In this document: in pieces, positions 55,468-57,082 of the stretch | Numbering within the stretch: position 1 is the first letter of the stretch | Layout of the letters: each line of letters begins with the position of its first letter | NCBI GenBank assembly: GCA_910575835.1 | Contig: CAJTGB010000031.1 | Span: 1-57,082 of the forward strand | Direction of reading: 5' to 3' | Length of the DNA: 57,082 nt | Source: Lachnospiraceae bacterium | GTDB lineage: Bacteria > Bacillota > Clostridia > Lachnospirales > Lachnospiraceae | The notes under the pieces: model-generated | The model's database searches: none | What the model saw: the letters and a program-made list of their open reading frames with translations, nothing else | What the model was told of the DNA's origin: nothing | Made by a program: the position numbers and the translations under genes

Positions 55468-55920
55468 TTGGAAGAAAACAAGGAAGAAAATAGTAATGAA
55501 ACACAGAGTTTAGACAATGTAGATAAAGATAATTTGGAAGAAGCTGAATTAGAAGATGTTCTTGAGAGCGTACGACCAGAATATAGAAAAGTTATAGAAA
55601 GAATGATGATTTCTTCATCTATTCAAATGCGTAGTATATCTTCTCCCGAAACAGTGGTAATGAAAAAGTTAACACCGGATCATATTTCTAAGTATTTAGA
55701 TGGTTCGGAGTTAGAAATGAAAAATAGCTATGCAGAGAAATTTCATAGAAAAATATTTACCTTTTTAACAATGATTGTGGCTATGGCATTTTTCATTCTT
55801 TTAGTTATTTTGCTAAAAGATAATCCAGATGTTATGGAAAAGATTATTTATACAGTTGGAGGTGTCGTGATTGGTGCCTTTGGTGGATATGGATTTGGAA
55901 AGAATAGAAATGATGAATAA
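55468..55920 (+). CDS. Hypothetical two-helix membrane protein
   Basis: A 150-residue protein with a TTG start preceded by AAGGGGG. The first 100 residues are acidic and soluble (SRPEYRKVIERMM-like helices, then SSPETVVMKKLTPDHISKYLDG). Two membrane segments follow: FTFLTMIVAMAFFILLVILL and IIYTVGGVVIGAFGGYGFG. The layout loosely resembles small DUF2335-type phage-region membrane proteins, but no family can be named. It has foreign-looking AT-rich codon use. It is followed by a terminator. Confidence 0.65.
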   Translation: MEENKEENSNETQSLDNVDKDNLEEAELEDVLESVRPEYRKVIERMMISSSIQMRSISSPETVVMKKLTPDHISKYLDGSELEMKNSYAEKFHRKIFTFLTMIVAMAFFILLVILLKDNPDVMEKIIYTVGGVVIGAFGGYGFGKNRNDE

Positions 55921-55924
55921 AGTA

Positions 55925-55958
55925 GGGACTGATTTAAACTATTAAATCAGCCCCTTTT
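55925..55958 (+). terminator. Terminator after the small membrane protein gene
   Basis: GGGACTGATTTAA (55925-55937) pairs with TTAAATCAGCCCC (55942-55954) with one mismatch, followed by TTTTG. Confidence 0.85.
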
Positions 55959-55986
55959 GTAATAAAATATGAATAGTATATGATAA

Positions 55987-56142
55987 TTATTCGCTGTCGC
56001 ACTGACTTTTCTTAAATTGCTGCTCCAAATGTTCATTTCGGAGTTTCATTCTTGTAGCACTGTCTATATCTTTATACACTTTCTTTGTCACTGGCAAGGT
56101 GGAGTAATCTGCAATTTTCTGTTTTTTCCAAATATCAAACAT
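55987..56142 (-). pseudogene. C-terminal gene fragment on the minus strand
   Basis: A minus-strand frame that looks like genuine coding sequence, ending ...KSQCDSE at a stop at 55989-55987. It reads MFDIWKKQKIADYSTLPVTK from the only ATG, and the frame remains open upstream to about 56215 (PPSPECYSFSLSKAKD) without a start codon. It has no ribosome site. It is probably the surviving end of a mobile-element gene; the family is not recognised. The 780-base stretch 55921-56700 holds only this fragment, the tuf tail copy and scattered short frames. Confidence 0.4.
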
Positions 56143-56549
56143 ATCCTTTGCTTTGGATAAAGAGAATGAATAACATTCGGGCGAGGGTGGAGGAGATTGT
56201 GATGGAAGAAATTATATACTGTCTGTAAAATTGCGGAGCAGAAAAATCTGCTCTGTGTTCGTATGTATTTTTGTTGATATTCGGCGTTTTTGCTCTTATA
56301 ATATTATTCATAAAATTATCTTAACCATATCTTATTATCTTATCCAAAATGGTCAAGATGTGGTTAAGAAATATAAGCAGAAAGAGATATAGGGATTCAA
56401 TGGTTAGATAGGATTAGGGATTCGTTCCGTGATAACACCATGAAAACAAAAATCCGAAAAACCTCAGATACAAGGCGCATATCAAAGAAAAAACCATCGA
56501 AAAAGCCCTGAAAATCACACAAAATCACCCTGATTTCCACCACAGAAAA

Positions 56550-56594
56550 CCGTGAGGGTGGTAGAACAGTTGGTTCAGGCCGTGTTGTTACGAT
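56550..56594 (+). repeat. Second, diverged copy of the tuf 3' end
   Basis: This copy reads [15 protein letters not shown] in frame and continues QDLEKFAQWISVKKK to a stop near 56661. It matches the tuf end at 41 of 45 bases. It is most simply the displaced original tuf tail left by integration of DNA at tuf, or the remnant of an older tuf copy. Confidence 0.75.
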
Positions 56595-56700
56595 ACAAGA
56601 TCTAGAAAAATTTGCTCAATGGATTTCGGTGAAGAAGAAGGCAAATAGGTCGGTACGGTAGTTGCGATACTGTGCCGAATGTATATTGAACTGATTCAAT

Positions 56701-56892
56701 ATGCAAGAGGAATCACCGTTTACACTTCCGTGGTCACCTTATCTCCAATTGATGAGCATTAAAGATGAAAATGAGCGAAAATTTGAAGTAATCATTGAAG
56801 ATTATATGAAGTCTAAAGACAATTTAATGGATATGCTTAAGGCATATGTGAGCCATAGGGAAAATATTAAAAAGTTATTGAAGCAGATATAA
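56701..56892 (+). CDS. Small hypothetical protein near the right edge
   Basis: A 63-residue frame. No good ribosome site precedes ATG 56701. The second half (IKDENERKFEVIIEDYMKS, then LMDMLKAYVSHRENIKKLL) is helical and charged, like a real protein end, while the first 15 residues look random. It could be a gene fragment. The family is not recognised. A very short frame, MYIKSERFIVPSR, with GGAGG upstream follows at 56916-56957. Confidence 0.4.
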   Translation: MQEESPFTLPWSPYLQLMSIKDENERKFEVIIEDYMKSKDNLMDMLKAYVSHRENIKKLLKQI

Positions 56893-57082
56893 ATTGGATT
56901 TGGAGGAATGTGGTTATGTATATAAAATCAGAAAGATTTATTGTACCAAGCCGCTAGCGCGGCGGCTAGCCCTAAGTATGTGAAATTACACTTTTTTCTT
57001 AAAATTTTCATTTTTCACAAAATAATAGTAGCAGTTTTTGTATATATGTTTTATTGTTGAATCACCACAAGACAACTTAAAA
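56893..57082. other. Right edge, AT-rich with a GC-rich inverted repeat
   Basis: AGCCGC and GCGGCT flank a short loop near 56949-56967, with two copies of GCTAGC nearby. The 15 bases at 56940-56954 (ATTGTACCAAGCCGC) also occur inverted at 13-27. Beyond it only AT-rich sequence is seen. Confidence 0.4.

Overview
The window looks like chromosome from a strictly anaerobic, low-to-mid GC Firmicute, most likely a gut Lachnospiraceae. The reasons are strong AGGAGG ribosome sites and sigma-A promoters, a pyruvate:ferredoxin oxidoreductase, an ATP-type PEP carboxykinase, a membrane pyrophosphatase, a double-cubane-cluster reductase operon, ECF transporter genes, and a GH112 phosphorylase pathway for mucin or milk-type disaccharides. 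No species is assigned.

Layout. 1-2312: unassigned left edge, a small AAA ATPase, a C39-like hypothetical and a cyclophilin. 2312-3902: EamA exporter, a DUF3006-like protein and a deletion scar joining a PucR-type regulator to a hydantoinase tail. 4056-7933: binding protein, ATPase and fused permease of an iron-type ABC importer. 8005-12584: ecfA1-ecfA2-ecfT, truA and a cysteine-desulfurase-like enzyme. 12805-15159: double-cubane reductase, DUF3343 protein and its ATP-driven activator. 15375-25123: hppA, pckA, two CobW-type GTPases and nifJ, mostly separate units with their own promoters or terminators.

25257-35830 is the most unusual part. A perfect consensus promoter preceded by two operator-like repeats drives two ABC ATPases, two permeases, a lipoprotein binding protein of the NMT1 type, a BtpA/SgcQ-type barrel, an M42/SgcX-type metallohydrolase, an FGGY kinase and a DeoR-type repressor. 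The first ATPase lacks the catalytic Glu and the switch His, and the second has an altered signature loop. Together they should form one working and one degenerate ATP site, which is rare in importers. The mix resembles the sgc cluster of enterobacteria with an ABC importer in place of the PTS. A PHP phosphoesterase and an SDR lie divergently beside it. The substrate is unknown.

35915-41676: an exonuclease with a topoisomerase-type zinc finger, a minus-strand operon (zinc-ribbon membrane protein, DUF5685, J-domain protein, flavodoxin), a cysteine desulfidase-like protein and a class B sortase. 41676-43072: DUF951 and rpsF-ssb-rpsR. 43268-50160: a CBM9-like protein that runs in frame into nagB, then GH112 phosphorylase, AraC regulator, nucleotidyltransferase and N-acetylhexosamine kinase, together a galacto-N-biose/lacto-N-biose route. 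50366-55000: the str operon (rpsL, rpsG, fusA, tuf). After tuf the DNA turns AT-rich. It carries small unknown genes and gene fragments, and a second diverged copy of the tuf 3' end lies 1.6 kb downstream, which suggests integration at the tuf 3' end. No tRNA, rRNA or CRISPR array was seen.
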